From the IMG/VR virus record IMGVR_UViG_3300025120_000121, positions 1 through 44,493 of that record: a DNA stretch of 44,493 nt. The stretch is one strand, 5' to 3'. Origin of the DNA: a virus. Below are positions 7,134 to 14,478 of the stretch, piece by piece. Numbering within the stretch: the stretch's first letter is position 1; each line of letters starts with the position of its first letter. Position numbers and translations under genes: made by a program. Under the pieces are notes generated by a model. It had not been told where the DNA came from. It did not search any database and saw only the letters and a list, made by a program, of their open reading frames with translations.

Positions 7134-7333
7134 TGAGCGAAACTTATCACTTTCTAGAACATGTTAAAAAAATAATTGCAAGTAAGCGTTCTCAGGTGCT
7201 TGACATCTTATCTTCGGATGGTGTAAAGAATATGGAACACTACAAGGAACTTATGGGAAACCTAAGTGCCTTAGAATATATTGAACAGGAACTCAAGAGC
7301 CTGCTAAATAAACAGGAGCAAATGGATGAATAA
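7133..7333 (+). CDS. Small helical protein, unknown
   Basis: A 66-aa protein predicted to be nearly all helix, with heptad-like spacing of Leu/Ile in LEYIEQELKSLLNKQEQ (about residues 46-62). The conserved-looking N-terminal part is HFLEHVKKIIASKRSQVLDIL. It overlaps the previous stop by 1 base and the GroES-like gene by 8 bases. Short coiled-coil proteins in this position of marine phages have no assigned role; an oligomerisation or assembly helper is plausible only from context. Confidence 0.75.
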   Translation: MSETYHFLEHVKKIIASKRSQVLDILSSDGVKNMEHYKELMGNLSALEYIEQELKSLLNKQEQMDE

Positions 7334-7745
7334 ATCTTCAGCGGTAGATATAAAACCCGCATATGTAAACTCAAATGATCTAGTTTTAGATCCAAAACTT
7401 ATAGCAAAACCTTTATTAGAGAGAATGCCTACACCGACAGGGTGGCGATTATTAGTATTGCCATACAAAGGTAAGGGTAAAACAGAAGGTGGCATAATAC
7501 TTCCCGACAAGGTTGTGGAAGAAAACCAAATATCTACCCAAGTAGGATATGTTTTAAAGATGGGCCCTCTTGCCTATAAAGATAAAACAAAATTTGAAAC
7601 CGGACCGTGGTGTCAGGAAAAAGACTGGGTAATATTTGCACGTTATGCTGGATCACGTTTTAGAATAGATGGTGGCGAAGTAAAAATTTTAAATGATGAC
7701 GAGATATTGGCAACAATAGCAAACCCTGAAGATATATTACATTGA
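7326..7745 (+). CDS. GroES-like co-chaperonin
   Basis: A 139-aa protein of the 10-kDa chaperonin fold. After a 35-residue N-terminal extension come PTGWRLLVLPYKGKGKTEGG with IILPDK (about residues 37-61), matching the first GroES strand, the mobile-loop region and the following strand. A C-terminal strand DGGEVKILNDDEILATI (about 117-133) matches the conserved GroES end. It would cap the host GroEL and alter its cage, most likely to fold the capsid protein, as T4 gp31 does for its capsid protein. Location immediately before scaffold and capsid genes supports this. Confidence 0.88.
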   Translation: MNKSSAVDIKPAYVNSNDLVLDPKLIAKPLLERMPTPTGWRLLVLPYKGKGKTEGGIILPDKVVEENQISTQVGYVLKMGPLAYKDKTKFETGPWCQEKDWVIFARYAGSRFRIDGGEVKILNDDEILATIANPEDILH

Positions 7746-7752
7746 GGATAAA

Positions 7753-8646
7753 ATGGCAGAACAACAAGCTGAATTAGATTTAGAAGTAGAACCAAGACAA
7801 GAAAGCGTAGAGATTGAAGTTGACGAAAAAGGCGACAAACAGGAAACTTCCTCTAATGTCGAGGTTGAGCAAGATAATGAACAAGAGCAAGCGGTATCCG
7901 AATCGAAGAAACGTATTGATCGCCTTACTAAAAAAATGCGTGAAGCAGAAAGGCGTGAACAAGCTGCTATCGATTATGCTAAAAAGGTAAAGCAGGAAGC
8001 AGATAGCCTTAAAGGGCGTTTAAAAACGCTAGACCAAGGATATGTTACAGAGTATTCCCAAAGAGTAGATAGTGAGTTAGCTTCTGCTGAAGCGTCTTTA
8101 AGACAGGCAATGCAGTCAGGAGACACAGACGCTACTATTGAAGCTCAAAAGAAGTTATCTGAATTATCGGTAGCTAAAGAACGTGTTAGGCTTGCAAAAG
8201 CGCAACAACCTTCAGAAGAGACAGTGCAGGAAGCGCCTGCAGTGCAACCACAGCAGCCAGCACCTCAGTATCAACAACCGCCACAACAAAAACCTGACCC
8301 AAAAGCTGAAGGCTGGGCTCAGAAAAATAATTGGTTTGGTCAAGACGAGGCCATGACTTATGCTGCTTTTGGTATACATAAAAAATTAATTGAAGAAGAA
8401 GGGTTTGACCCGAAGACAGATGAGTACTATAGTGAATTAGACGAGCGATTGAAGACAGAGTTTCCTCATAAGCTTGGCAATAACGGAGATGGAAGCCGAA
8501 GACCCGCCCAAAATGTAGCTTCCGTTACAAGAACCGCTAAAGGAACAGGGCGCAAAAGAAGAGTCAAGTTAAACGCCAATCAGGTTGCAATAGCAAACAA
8601 GTTGGGTGTACCACTTGAAGAATATGCAAAATACGTTAAGGAGTAA
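7753..8646 (+). CDS. Capsid scaffolding protein candidate
   Basis: A 297-aa protein with a very acidic, disordered N-terminus (residues 1-50, Glu/Gln-rich), a long helical coiled-coil region (about 55-150, with KKRIDRLTKKMREAERREQA), a Gln/Pro-rich linker (about 155-185) and a basic C-terminal domain ending in a helix-turn-helix-like NANQVAIANKLGVPLEEYAKY. The composition, the place just upstream of the capsid genes and the basic C-terminal capsid-binding region are typical of internal scaffolds. The direct sequence signal is composition rather than a catalytic motif. No protease motif is visible. Ribosome binding site GAGGATAAA precedes the start. Confidence 0.75.
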   Translation: MAEQQAELDLEVEPRQESVEIEVDEKGDKQETSSNVEVEQDNEQEQAVSESKKRIDRLTKKMREAERREQAAIDYAKKVKQEADSLKGRLKTLDQGYVTEYSQRVDSELASAEASLRQAMQSGDTDATIEAQKKLSELSVAKERVRLAKAQQPSEETVQEAPAVQPQQPAPQYQQPPQQKPDPKAEGWAQKNNWFGQDEAMTYAAFGIHKKLIEEEGFDPKTDEYYSELDERLKTEFPHKLGNNGDGSRRPAQNVASVTRTAKGTGRKRRVKLNANQVAIANKLGVPLEEYAKYVKE

Positions 8647-8650
8647 ATAA

Positions 8651-9139
8651 ATGTCAGAAACAATTACAGAAATAGATGTGAACGGCGTAGATCGCACTCC
8701 TCGCGCTAATAAGACTAGAGACAAGCAAACGCGGCGTAAGCCTTGGGCACCGCCGTCAATACTAGAAGCACCGCCTGCGCCCGATGGTTATCGGCATAGA
8801 TGGATACGAGCAGAAGTTCGAGGCTTTGACGACACGAAGAATATTTCTTCTAGATTGCGTGAAGGTTATGAATTAGTTCGTAAAGATCAATACCCGGATT
8901 TTGAAGCTCCGGTTGTAGACTCAGGTAAATATGCAGGTGTTTTTGGACAAGGAGGTCTAGTCCTTGCAAGAATACCAGAAGAAACGATCCAAGAGAGAAA
9001 TGAGTATTTTAAGGAAAAAACTCAAGATCAAATGGATGCAGTAGATTCTGATATGATGCGAGAAAATTCTCATTCAACCATGACGATTAGCAAACCTGAT
9101 CGTCAATCAAGAGTAACTTTTGGTGGTCCTAAGAAATGA
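8651..9139 (+). CDS. Conserved head-region protein, unknown
   Basis: A 162-aa soluble protein. A basic, Arg/Lys-rich N-terminal segment (about residues 14-32) precedes PPAPDGYRHRWIRAEVRGFDDTKN (two or three strands), REGYELVRKDQYPDF, a Gly-rich turn (GVFGQGGLVLARIPEE) and a charged helix containing EYFKEKTQDQMDA. The order is one I associate with a short gene lying between scaffold and capsid genes in marine phages; I know of no experimentally defined role. It is likely a capsid assembly or minor head protein. The following 32-bp gap carries a strong AAAAAGGAGA ribosome binding site for the next gene. Confidence 0.75.
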   Translation: MSETITEIDVNGVDRTPRANKTRDKQTRRKPWAPPSILEAPPAPDGYRHRWIRAEVRGFDDTKNISSRLREGYELVRKDQYPDFEAPVVDSGKYAGVFGQGGLVLARIPEETIQERNEYFKEKTQDQMDAVDSDMMRENSHSTMTISKPDRQSRVTFGGPKK

Positions 9140-9171
9140 TCACCTGCTATTTAAAAAGGAGACAATAAAAA

Positions 9172-9804
9172 ATGGCAAACACTTTAACTGGTGGCTATGG
9201 TCTTCAACCAATTGGTTTAGTGGGTAGTGCTATATATAATAACGGCACAACTCAGTATGAGATTGCAAGTAATTACACAACAGCTATATACAACGGCGGG
9301 ATCGTATGTCCAGCTTCTACAGGAACAATCATAATATCAGATCAAGCGATTGCTCCTCTAGGTGTATTAGGTGGTGTAAACTATGTGGACTCAACAACAA
9401 AAAAACCAACTTGGCTGAATTACTGGCCCGGATCAAACAGCGTTAGCGTTGACACAAATCATCCTGTCAAAGCTTATGTTTACGATAATCCTATGCAATT
9501 GTTTAAAGTTGTTGCAGATGGAACTAATACTAACAGAGCTACTGCTTTAGCTGACATTTTTGTTAATTGCGATATGGCAGCTGTAAATGGTGGTAGTACA
9601 AATACCGGTAAATCTTCCGATATGTTAGATATTAGTACAGCAGCTACAACAAATACACTTGATGTTAGAATTGTAGGTCTTGTAGACGACCCTGCAAATG
9701 CAGATTATTCTGCTGTTGGACATCAATACATTGTTAGGCTTAACGGTCACTTTAACAGCGGTACTACCATTGCAGTTGGTACTTACGCAACAACTGGTAT
9801 ATAG
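9172..9804 (+). CDS. Head decoration or minor capsid protein candidate
   Basis: A 210-aa protein rich in Thr, Asn, Gly and Ala with almost no charged helix, predicted all-beta. It opens ANTLTGGYGLQPIGLVGSAI and contains the conserved-looking KAYVYDNPMQLFKVVADGT (about residues 100-118). A protein of this look commonly precedes the major capsid protein in marine podoviruses. A trimeric capsid decoration or cementing role is inferred from position and beta composition. It has a strong AAGGAG site 12 bases upstream, fitting a high-copy virion protein. Confidence 0.7.
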   Translation: MANTLTGGYGLQPIGLVGSAIYNNGTTQYEIASNYTTAIYNGGIVCPASTGTIIISDQAIAPLGVLGGVNYVDSTTKKPTWLNYWPGSNSVSVDTNHPVKAYVYDNPMQLFKVVADGTNTNRATALADIFVNCDMAAVNGGSTNTGKSSDMLDISTAATTNTLDVRIVGLVDDPANADYSAVGHQYIVRLNGHFNSGTTIAVGTYATTGI

Positions 9805-9814
9805 GAGAGCATAA

Positions 9815-10720
9815 ATGGCAATATCTAGAGCACAACTAGCAAAAGAGCTAGAACCTGGTTTAAATGCACTCTTCGGAATGGAATATGACCGTTATGAGAA
9901 TGAGCATTCAGAAGTTTTTGATGAAGAAACTTCCGATAGAGCATTTGAAGAAGAAGTGATGTTGGCTGGTTTTACTACAGCACCTGTGAAAGAAGAAGGT
10001 TCAGCAATAACTTTTGACTCTGCACAGGAGACATATACAGCTCGTTATACAATGGAAACTATCGCATTAGCTTTCTCTATTACAGAAGAAGCTATCGAAG
10101 ATAATTTGTATGATAGGTTAGCGTCTCGCTATACTAAAGCTTTGGCAAGATCAATGGCACAAACTAAGCAAATTAAGGCTGCGTCTATTTTAAACAACGC
10201 ATTTAGCACAGCATTTCCAATTGGAGATGGAGCTGCTTTATGTTCATCAGCGCACCCATCTTTAAGCGGAAATCAAAGAAATCAGTTAAGTACCCCTGCG
10301 GATCTTAACGAAACTTCTCTTGAGCAGATGCTAATTGATATTTCGGGTATCACTGACGAGCGTGGTTTAAAAGTTGCAATCAGAGGCACAAAACTGATTA
10401 TTCCAAAAGAACTTCAGTTTATTGCTGAAAGATTGATGGCAACTAATTTGCGTGTTGGTACAGCAGATAATGATCTTAATGCAGTAAAGAGCATGGGTAT
10501 GCTCCCACAAGGCGCTGCTATTAATCATTTCTTAACTGACACTGATGCGTATTTTATTAAAACTGATGCACCTAACGGCTTTAAATTATTTAACAGAAGC
10601 CCAATTAAGACAGCTATGGAAGGCGACTTCGATACAGGAAACATGAGATTTAAGGCAAGAGAAAGATATTCTTTTGGCGTATCTGACTGGCGTTCTGTGT
10701 TTGGCACAGCTGGTGCTTAA
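9815..10720 (+). CDS. Major capsid protein
   Basis: A 301-aa protein. The N-terminal helix (AISRAQLAKELEPGLNALFG) is followed by acidic EYDRYENEHSEVFDEET, a beta segment with FDSAQETYTARYTMETIALA (about residues 68-87), a long helix (RSMAQTKQIKAASILNNAF), a Ser/Gly-rich loop with CSSAHPSLSGN (about 146-156) and a C-terminal beta domain ending FGVSDWRSVFGTAG. The CSSAHP...G loop and the overall order are those of HK97-fold capsids in this group of phages. Chaperonin partner, scaffold and a strong downstream terminator all fit the most abundant virion protein. Ribosome binding site TAGGAGAGC precedes the start. Confidence 0.88.
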   Translation: MAISRAQLAKELEPGLNALFGMEYDRYENEHSEVFDEETSDRAFEEEVMLAGFTTAPVKEEGSAITFDSAQETYTARYTMETIALAFSITEEAIEDNLYDRLASRYTKALARSMAQTKQIKAASILNNAFSTAFPIGDGAALCSSAHPSLSGNQRNQLSTPADLNETSLEQMLIDISGITDERGLKVAIRGTKLIIPKELQFIAERLMATNLRVGTADNDLNAVKSMGMLPQGAAINHFLTDTDAYFIKTDAPNGFKLFNRSPIKTAMEGDFDTGNMRFKARERYSFGVSDWRSVFGTAGA

Positions 10721-10740
10721 ATAAATTTTTTAACAAGTGT

Positions 10741-10770
10741 AAAAGGGCGGCTTGCTAGTCGCCCTTTTTT
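10741..10770 (+). terminator. Rho-independent terminator after the capsid gene
   Basis: AAAAGGGCG (10741-10749) pairs with CGCCCTTTT (10760-10768) around a 10-base loop, directly followed by more T residues. It is 20 bases past the capsid stop codon and would end or reduce transcription after the head genes, setting their transcript level apart from the following decoration and tail genes. The flanking A run could also allow function on the other strand. Confidence 0.88.
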
Positions 10771-10835
10771 ATTATATAGTTTAGAAAACCTTGACTACAA
10801 TAATGTAGACATTTGCCACGACAAGGAGAAATAAC

Positions 10836-11462
10836 ATGGCTAACACAACTTTTTCAGGACCAGTTCGTTCAGAGGGCGGCTTTACTTCCGTAAGTAAAAG
10901 CTCAACAACTGGTGCTTTTACAACGCTCTCAAGCATTAGTTCAACTGGTGTAACTTCATTTGACGCAAACACTTTATCCACAGAAGCTGGAACAGGTATT
11001 ACTACAGGTTCGGGTACTATTTACAGAAGTGCTGTGCAAAGAATAGGCGGTATCATTACAACAAAAATTTTAATTGACTTAACTGGTTTAAGATCAACCG
11101 GATCTGGTGACATCATTGGTGTTAACGGAACAGCATTAGTTTGTCATATTGGACAGATTACTGCTGCACAAAATGGAACTATCTTAACGGGTAGCATGGA
11201 ATGTTTTGAGGCTCCAGCAGGTGGCGATCCAGACATCAATATTCACTCAGCTACAGAAAGCACTGGTGTTGAAGATGGAGCAATCTCTGGTCTTTCTGAA
11301 ACACTTCTTGTTAATTCTGGTGACGCAACACTGGGTAGTAAAGTTTTCTTTGCAGCTGTTCCAGCAGCGGATGAGTTTTTATATCTTACAACTGGTGCGG
11401 CAACTGATGCAGACTATACAGCAGGTAAACTTTTCATTGAATTGATGGGTTACGCAGCTTAA
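10836..11462 (+). CDS. Virion beta-rich protein, possible head fibre/decoration
   Basis: A 208-aa Ser/Thr/Gly-rich protein. The first 55 residues read like a fibre or linker sequence (SVSKSSTTGAFTTLSSISST). A globular beta domain follows, with VQRIGGIITTKILIDLTGLR, then CHIGQITAAQNGTILTGSM, and a C-terminal strand KLFIELMGYAA. Homologous-looking genes follow the capsid gene in many marine phages and are called structural. It may be a head fibre or decoration protein; no enzyme motif is seen. It begins a new transcript segment after the terminator, with AAGGAG 7 bases before the start. Confidence 0.65.
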   Translation: MANTTFSGPVRSEGGFTSVSKSSTTGAFTTLSSISSTGVTSFDANTLSTEAGTGITTGSGTIYRSAVQRIGGIITTKILIDLTGLRSTGSGDIIGVNGTALVCHIGQITAAQNGTILTGSMECFEAPAGGDPDINIHSATESTGVEDGAISGLSETLLVNSGDATLGSKVFFAAVPAADEFLYLTTGAATDADYTAGKLFIELMGYAA

Positions 11463-11472
11463 TTATAATTGA

Positions 11473-11494
11473 GTGGGGAGTTTATTCTCCCCAC
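11473..11494 (+). terminator. Hairpin between two structural genes, weak terminator
   Basis: GTGGGGAG (11473-11480) pairs perfectly with CTCCCCAC (11487-11494) around a TTTATT loop. The sequence after it is ATATTTAGG rather than a true T run, so full termination is doubtful. It may act as a partial terminator, a processing site or a 3' end stabiliser between two beta-rich virion genes. The next ribosome binding site (AGGAG) begins 7 bases after the stem. Confidence 0.5.
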
Positions 11495-11511
11495 ATATTT
11501 AGGAGAATTAT

Positions 11512-12114
11512 ATGGGAAGTTCAGACGTAAAAGCCTTGACAGTTAGTGATGAGAACGCTTCTGATGACGATAGATTGGTTACCGCAGCTAGACCAAACAC
11601 TTCTGCTACAATGGCCAACACTACTTTTGCAGGAGGGGCTGCTAGAAATGTTATAGTAACAACTACTGGCACAGGTGACAATGCTAAGACCTGTACAATT
11701 ACAGGAACTGATGTATTTGGGACAGCTATGACAGAAGTTATTACTTCAACAGGATCAGCAGAAGCTGTTGCAGGAGAAAAATTATTTTTAACAGTGTCTG
11801 CGGTAGAGTGTTCCGCACAATACGCAGCTAATATAAAAGTAGGTTCTGGCACACTTTGTTCTCAAGCCATAGGAGGCGGGGGCCGGGTTAGATTAAAAGG
11901 TTTTTCTATTGTTTCCGGTGGAACTGCTGGAACGATAGAGTATATAAACGGAACGCCCGAAAGCGGGACTACTTTGTTTAAATCAAGAACAATAGGCACT
12001 GCTAACACTGTTATTGATAGAACAATACCAGAGCAAGGGGTCTTATTTGATAGCGGTTTATCCGTTAAATATACTTTAGACACCTCTGACATGATGACTT
12101 TTTTCTTTGCGTAA
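11512..12114 (+). CDS. Beta-rich structural protein, unknown
   Basis: A 200-aa protein of Thr/Gly/Ala-rich beta strands. A recognisable stretch is ARNVIVTTTGTGDNAKTCTI followed by TGTDVFGTAMTEVI (about residues 44-78), a pattern found in repeated beta proteins of phage capsid or tail. Cys residues are scattered (C62, then two near 100-119). It sits in the block of decoration-like genes between capsid and adaptors, and its end overlaps the next gene by 1 base (TAATG). No specific function can be read. Confidence 0.6.
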   Translation: MGSSDVKALTVSDENASDDDRLVTAARPNTSATMANTTFAGGAARNVIVTTTGTGDNAKTCTITGTDVFGTAMTEVITSTGSAEAVAGEKLFLTVSAVECSAQYAANIKVGSGTLCSQAIGGGGRVRLKGFSIVSGGTAGTIEYINGTPESGTTLFKSRTIGTANTVIDRTIPEQGVLFDSGLSVKYTLDTSDMMTFFFA

Positions 12115-12338
12115 TGGCAGTTAAAAGAAAAATGACACAAGAAGTTAAGTTAGAGGTTACTTTAGCTCGTTTGGAAGAACGTGTTGAAGCTCTTCAAGAA
12201 GATATGAAAGAAATGCGTTCAGACATGGTTCAACTTAGAGAAACCGCCAGTCGTTGGCGAGGTGCTTTTTGGGTTATGATGGGTGTAGCAGGGGGTATTG
12301 GAGTCCTTGCAAATTTAACAGTAAATTGGTTTAAATAG
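12114..12338 (+). CDS. Coiled-coil plus membrane anchor protein, XhlA-like layout
   Basis: A 74-aa protein. Residues 8-47 form a heptad-patterned coiled coil (LARLEERVEALQEDMKEMRS); residues 48-70 are a membrane segment (WRGAFWVMMGVAGGIGVLAN). An N-terminal coiled coil and C-terminal membrane helix is the layout of XhlA/hemolysin-type lysis accessory proteins, and the turn TASRWRGAFW is in keeping. I do not see enough identity to name the family firmly. It is transcriptionally far from the muramidase and the other membrane proteins. Confidence 0.65.
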   Translation: MAVKRKMTQEVKLEVTLARLEERVEALQEDMKEMRSDMVQLRETASRWRGAFWVMMGVAGGIGVLANLTVNWFK

Positions 12339-12347
12339 GAGAATAAA

Positions 12348-12629
12348 ATGGCAATGAAGAAAGTACCTGCAAAAAGTAAAGGTTTAAAAAAATTACCTAC
12401 AGCGGTTCGTAATAAAATGGGTTTTATGAAGAAAGGTGGACCTGTTAAAAAGAAAAAAGGATATGCTAAAGGTGGACCTGTTAAACCTAAAAAAATGATG
12501 GCCGGTGGTGCTATGAGAAAAAAAGGTTACGCTAAAGGCGGTAAGGTAACACCTAAAAAAATGATGGGTGGGGGCGCTATGCGAAAGAAAATGATGAAAA
12601 AAGGCGGAGCCGTTAAAAGCAAAAAATAA
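12348..12629 (+). CDS. Lys/Gly/Met repeat protein
   Basis: A 93-aa protein of low complexity. From residue 36 two 22-residue units follow each other (KKGYAKGGPVKPKKMMAGG... and KKGYAKGGKVTPKKMMGGG...), then a third partial copy. Glycine pairs separate lysine clusters, so it is probably disordered and strongly positively charged. Such KGG/RMQEGG proteins are frequent between tail genes of marine phages, with no known function; a nucleic-acid or membrane-binding virion filler is only a guess. Starts after AGGAG. The repeat is also visible in DNA (12453-12584). Confidence 0.7.
   Translation: MAMKKVPAKSKGLKKLPTAVRNKMGFMKKGGPVKKKKGYAKGGPVKPKKMMAGGAMRKKGYAKGGKVTPKKMMGGGAMRKKMMKKGGAVKSKK
12453..12584 (+). 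repeat. Two tandem 66-bp imperfect repeats
   Basis: Two consecutive 66-bp units encode 22-residue repeats inside the Lys/Gly/Met protein. They differ at several third positions and a few codons (for example GTT versus AAG, GCC versus GGT), so they are old or diversified duplications rather than a fresh slip. Confidence 0.7.
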
Positions 12630-13303
12630 TGCCGTACCTTCAAAGTAATATCCCTCATTTTAAATGTTGGGTTAGAAGGGAATATACCTGTAATCATCAA
12701 AAGTATCATGGAGAGTTTTTACACGCCATGGCTATAGCGGTTACTACTATTCCTAATCGTTGTTTAAGTTTTCAACTTGTTTTTACAGGTTGTGAAACAG
12801 ATGGAACAAAAAATCCAAATGTTCACGGTGGAGCAATGTGGGCAAGAATGCCCATAACCGCTTTAATGGCAGACATAACCGTTGAAGAATGGCCAATACC
12901 TATGGCAACACATGATGCTCAACCTTGGGATTGTGCTTCTCACACGCATGCTGTTTATACCATGGACAGAGCTACTCCTTGCCCCTGGTTAGCTAAAATA
13001 GGTGGAGAGATGTACCCTGCAAAATATTTATTTACAGTTGATTATACCGACAGTGAGATAGCGGATGATCCTGCCCAACACAAGCAAAGTCATGTAATGT
13101 ATTTATTGGACGCGGGTGAGTGGACAGGTAATCTTGTAGCATTGCCAAATAATCGAGTTCGTGTTACACATCCAGCATGGTTTGAAACAGGACAAGGGGC
13201 ACCAGATTTTTTACCTTCGCAGTATATACATTACTCCAAATCTGATTTAGACTATACACTAGACGTAAATAAAATTTTTGATAACTTGTACAGCGAGGAA
13301 TAA
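12629..13303 (+). CDS. Conserved phage protein, unknown
   Basis: A 224-aa soluble protein with a start overlapping the previous stop by 1 base. It is rich in His, Trp and Cys (CWVRREYTCNHQKYHGEF; later HDAQPWDCASHTH and RATPCPWLAKIGGEMYPAKY). The pattern of paired Cys/His near residues 12-27 and 93-115 could hold metal, but no standard zinc motif is evident. A gene like this lies among head-tail genes in several marine phage groups. Position between decoration and adaptor genes suggests a virion or assembly protein. No catalytic motif recognised. Confidence 0.7.
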   Translation: MPYLQSNIPHFKCWVRREYTCNHQKYHGEFLHAMAIAVTTIPNRCLSFQLVFTGCETDGTKNPNVHGGAMWARMPITALMADITVEEWPIPMATHDAQPWDCASHTHAVYTMDRATPCPWLAKIGGEMYPAKYLFTVDYTDSEIADDPAQHKQSHVMYLLDAGEWTGNLVALPNNRVRVTHPAWFETGQGAPDFLPSQYIHYSKSDLDYTLDVNKIFDNLYSEE

Positions 13304-13972
13304 ATGGCTTTATCAGCATCAACTAATTTTGAACCTGCGGTTGACGAGTATATAGAAGAAGCTTTTGAACGATGTGGCTTAGAGGTAAGAACAGGCTATG
13401 ACCTTAAAAGTGCTAGAAGGTCTTTAAATTTAATGTTGGCTGAGTGGGCTAACCGCGGTTTAAATCAATGGACAATTGAACAAAGAACACAAACGGTAAC
13501 AGCAGACGACACCGAATACTCTTTGGGAACGGATGTCATTGATATACTATCTATTGTAGTTAGAAGAGGTAGCACAGATTTTAATATGGCTCGTATTAGC
13601 CGGGACGTTTACTCATCTATACCTACTAAAACAACTACGGGTAGACCTACTCAATTTTTTCTTGATCGGCAGATAACTCCTAATCTTAAAATTTGGCCAG
13701 CTCCTGAAAACAGCACAGATGTTATACGTTACGATGCTTTAACTAGAATGAATGATGCGGACGCAGCTCAAAACACCTTAGAGATACCTTTTCGATTTTA
13801 TCCTTGTTTAACAGCAGGTTTAGCCTATTACATTTCACTAAAAAGAGCACCCGAAAGAATACAACTTTTAAAAAACGTGTACGAAGAGGAATTTGACAGA
13901 GCTATGGCTGAAGACAGAGATAGATCTTCTTTTAATATTACTCCGAGTATGGATTATTATAAGGTGGGATAA
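13304..13972 (+). CDS. Head-tail adaptor, P22 gp4-like
   Basis: A 222-aa protein. The N-terminal helical part has VDEYIEEAFERCGLEVRTGY followed by DLKSARRSLNLMLAEWANRG (about residues 33-52) and the beta part with SLGTDVIDILSIVVRRG (about 72-88). This is the known look of tail accessory proteins that dock under the portal (P22 gp4 and T7 gp11 class). C-terminal helices include LTAGLAYYISLKRAPERI. It would join the portal dodecamer to the tail. It is immediately followed, with a 1-base overlap, by another head-tail protein and the SU10-type adaptor. Confidence 0.75.
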   Translation: MALSASTNFEPAVDEYIEEAFERCGLEVRTGYDLKSARRSLNLMLAEWANRGLNQWTIEQRTQTVTADDTEYSLGTDVIDILSIVVRRGSTDFNMARISRDVYSSIPTKTTTGRPTQFFLDRQITPNLKIWPAPENSTDVIRYDALTRMNDADAAQNTLEIPFRFYPCLTAGLAYYISLKRAPERIQLLKNVYEEEFDRAMAEDRDRSSFNITPSMDYYKVG

Positions 13973-14478
13973 TGGGTTTCTCTTCAGGAAAAAATGCTTA
14001 TTTTATTTCCGATAGAAGCGGCTTAAAGTTTTCGTATAAACAAAAAGTAAAAGAGTGGAATGGTTCTGTTGTAGCTAAATCTGAATATGAGTCAAAACAC
14101 CCACAATTAAACCCAAGACCAAAAAAAGCTGACGCACAAGCTTTAAGAGATGCTAGACCATCTAGAACAGAACCTGCCATTTTAGTTTTATTAAGACTTA
14201 ATCCTTTTACAACCGGTACAGCGGGTCAGGCAACAACTACAATAACAGTTCAAGAACATGCTCACGGGCGTTCTGTTTCTAGCTCAATTCGTTTTAGAAG
14301 CGTAGCCCCTTTTGATGGAATAACGTCTGCTATTATGGAAAATTCTTCTGGATATTCTATAGCGAGCGTGGTAGATGAAAACAATTACACTGTTTCTGTA
14401 TCCGGAACGGCTGTTACAGGTTCTACAAAAGGTGGTGGTAGTATAGCTTCTGCTGGACCTGTTACTTTGGAGAACTAA
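13972..14478 (+). CDS. Conserved head-tail region protein, unknown
   Basis: A 168-aa protein with two parts. The N-terminus, SSGKNAYFISDRSGLKFSYK then VKEWNGSVVAKSEYESKHPQ (residues 4-45), is a pattern I recall from short cyanophage and pelagiphage genes at this position and includes a conserved Arg/Asp turn. The C-terminal 100 residues are Ser/Thr/Gly-rich beta, like a small tail-attached domain. The N-terminal ESKHPQLNPRPK stretch is basic. Function unknown; tight overlap with both adaptor genes (1 base, then immediate succession) argues for a head-tail connector role. Confidence 0.7.
   Translation: MGFSSGKNAYFISDRSGLKFSYKQKVKEWNGSVVAKSEYESKHPQLNPRPKKADAQALRDARPSRTEPAILVLLRLNPFTTGTAGQATTTITVQEHAHGRSVSSSIRFRSVAPFDGITSAIMENSSGYSIASVVDENNYTVSVSGTAVTGSTKGGGSIASAGPVTLEN

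Noticed and set aside
10791-10809. TTGACT with a small dyad CTACA-ATAA-TGTAG before the first decoration gene
   Set aside because: A -35-like box exists, but no acceptable -10 lies 16-18 bp downstream. The dyad is short and may be chance.
11206-11445. Plus-strand 79-residue frame within the gene at 10836
   Set aside because: Shifted-frame shadow rich in Gln/Leu, nested in a longer well-started gene with a strong ribosome binding site.
12453-12584. Repeats considered as a CRISPR-like or recombination array
   Set aside because: The units are adjacent, diverged, in-frame coding repeats with no spacers and no associated cas genes.
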